Part shown: piece by piece, positions 63,294 to 64,000 of the stretch | How positions within the stretch are numbered: position 1 is the first letter of the stretch | Layout of the letters: every line of letters starts with the position of its first letter | Source of the DNA: Ruegeria faecimaris | GTDB lineage: Bacteria > Pseudomonadota > Alphaproteobacteria > Rhodobacterales > Rhodobacteraceae | Assembly: GCF_900182615.1 (NCBI RefSeq) | Contig: NZ_FXTE01000008.1 | Location: forward strand, 62,001-126,000 | DNA: 64,000 nucleotides | Direction: 5' to 3' | Program-made: the position numbers and the translations under genes | Notes under the pieces: model-generated | What the model was told of the DNA's origin: nothing | What the model saw: the letters and a program-made list of their open reading frames with translations, nothing else | Databases searched by the model: none

Positions 63294-63560
63294 TCAGGCG
63301 CGCAGCTGATCGACCACGGAGGCAATGTGTTGCCACGGGATCGGGAACGAATGGGGATGCACCTCGACGGTCACGCCTTCGGGCTGCACCAAGACGTTGT
63401 AGGCGTCGCGGTAGATGTTGCCCTGATCGGGGTTGAACGTTGATTTGAGGTCGCTGGCAAAATCAGCCGCATCGGGCACGCCGAGGTTCGACGTGGTGTT
63501 CATGCGGGTGTAGGTGAGCGTGACAGCTTCATGCTCGTCAATGGTCGCAGTGATGGTCAT
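63294..63560 (-). CDS. Phage hypothetical protein
   Basis: 88 residues from ATG 63560 (GAAGGACGACCACA upstream). Sequence MTITATIDEHEAVTLTYTRM and later YRDAYNVLVQPEGVTVEVH. It is the first gene of the visible packaging module. No family recognised. Confidence 0.5.
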   Translation of the reverse strand: MTITATIDEHEAVTLTYTRMNTTSNLGVPDAADFASDLKSTFNPDQGNIYRDAYNVLVQPEGVTVEVHPHSFPIPWQHIASVVDQLRA

Positions 63561-64000
63561 TGTGGTCGTCCTTCGAATTATGGCGCGCACCGGGTTCATC
63601 GCGGCAGTCGGGATAGCCGATGCTAGGCCATTCCCGATGCGCGCAGACCCAGCACGAAATGCGTATCATCCGCTGTTGGGGCATTGGTCTGTGGAATGAG
63701 GTGGTGAGTTGGGAGATTTAGGTGGCGCAATACGCGGGGACGCCATGAATATGTCAGCCTTGGTGACGGGTTTTTGAGGTCTTTTTCGCGGCGCGTTTGA
63801 AAGCACGTTTGAAAAGCGTATAACGAAGCAAGTAACCGCTTGACGAAACAATGGTATTTTCCGCGTCGGCGGATGATTGATTGTCAGTAGGTCGGGGTTT
63901 CAGGCCGTAGTTGCGACTTGCTCACAACAAGAACGCGGAGAATGCGGGAGGAGGTAGGCAGGGAAACACAGGCACCTCCCGTCGAGATTACAGGCAATGC
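63561..64000. other. Right-edge stretch of the element
   Basis: About 440 bp without a supported gene. A frame at 63666-63851 has low-complexity sequence and no ribosome site. The inverted tandem repeat lies at 63795-63817. The promoter of the leftward module and further element genes may begin here. Confidence 0.4.
63795..63817. repeat. Tandem repeat, inverted counterpart of the 53971 site
   Basis: GTTTGAAAGC (63795-63804) and GTTTGAAAAGC (63807-63817) are reverse complements of the GTTTTTCAAAC-type sites at 53971-53992 with one or two changes. They are 9.8 kb apart in inverted orientation. Confidence 0.4.

Larger units (their letters stand above)
53916..64000. mobile_element. Integrated element (prophage remnant or phage satellite), right end not visible
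   Basis: The block starts right after tRNA-Thr and contains a three-gene operon, a helicase cassette, and a phage packaging module. GC content of the first 5 kb is lower than the host. Terminase subunits are present but no portal, capsid, tail, integrase or lysis gene appears within the window. The element probably continues beyond position 64,000. Confidence 0.75.

Noticed and set aside
63666-63851. 61-aa frame near the right edge
   Set aside because: Low-complexity Pro/Ser sequence, no ribosome site, and it covers the repeat at 63795-63817.

Overview
The window looks like a chromosomal segment of a marine alphaproteobacterium of the order Rhodobacterales (Roseobacter group). The basis is a set of lineage-typical genes: GcrA, GapR/DUF2312, the NDUFA12-MlaD-DUF2155 / Aat-AccC-AccB block, ScfR-type and SSS-histidine-kinase regulators, two Rhodobacterales-style Hint-domain proteins, BigR/SqrR with a sulfide operon, and ClpP-ClpX with alphaproteobacterial sequence. 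Base composition is high GC with GTG/TTG starts mixed in. No species can be named from the sequence alone.

Layout. 1-7.9 kb: a lone molybdenum hydroxylase large subunit overlapping a DUF2235 hydrolase, a Hint-domain protein, GcrA, an ABC-2 permease, a DMT exporter, and a divergent MerR / zinc-ribbon pair. 8.1-19 kb: argD-argF, a CHMI-like isomerase, a pirin with putative Zur operators, a ketopantoate reductase, a PiT phosphate transporter, a NUDIX hydrolase, HrpB and MeaB. 18.8-27.4 kb: a second Hint protein with RTX-like repeats, rpmB, a copper-chaperone (PCuAC) pair, HdeD, sirtuin, LMW phosphatase, a second DMT exporter, LysR and two secreted hypothetical proteins. 27.4-32.5 kb: lepA, a membrane-anchored XRE protein, then about 2.4 kb poor in genes, with duplicated palindromes, two tiny membrane proteins and a likely structured RNA that ends in a strong terminator. 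32.5-35.7 kb: entericidin-like lipoprotein and the znuB-znuC-zur / znuA zinc-uptake locus with two Zur boxes. 35.7-43.3 kb: BigR/SqrR, clpP-clpX, RidA, NDUFA12-mlaD-DUF2155 and aat-accC-accB. 43.5-49.4 kb: ScfR-like regulator, CheY-like regulator, a two-TM protein and an SSS-domain histidine kinase (probable acetate-switch type sensing module), then a FliM/FliN C-ring-like protein. 49.4-51.6 kb: sulfide/persulfide operon (MBL dioxygenase, two YeeE/YedE halves, DUF442 sulfur transferase). 51.9-53.7 kb: small housekeeping or hypothetical genes including GapR.

From tRNA-Thr (53,840) to the right edge the content changes to an integrated element. It has a three-gene overlapping operon (first product possibly a sliding-clamp-like protein), a compact two-gene cassette made of an uncharacterised 298-aa protein and a 768-aa UvrD-like helicase (best candidate for an undescribed defence system), and on the opposite strand a phage packaging module. 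That module ends in a terminase large subunit split into separate ATPase and nuclease genes and is not followed by portal or capsid genes. No integrase is visible, so the right end lies outside the window.

Regulatory highlights: the same 12-bp sequence ATGTAATAACAT occurs upstream of znuA and upstream of the pirin gene, which suggests the pirin belongs to the Zur regulon. Functional statements about families come from general knowledge of those families. No database search was possible.
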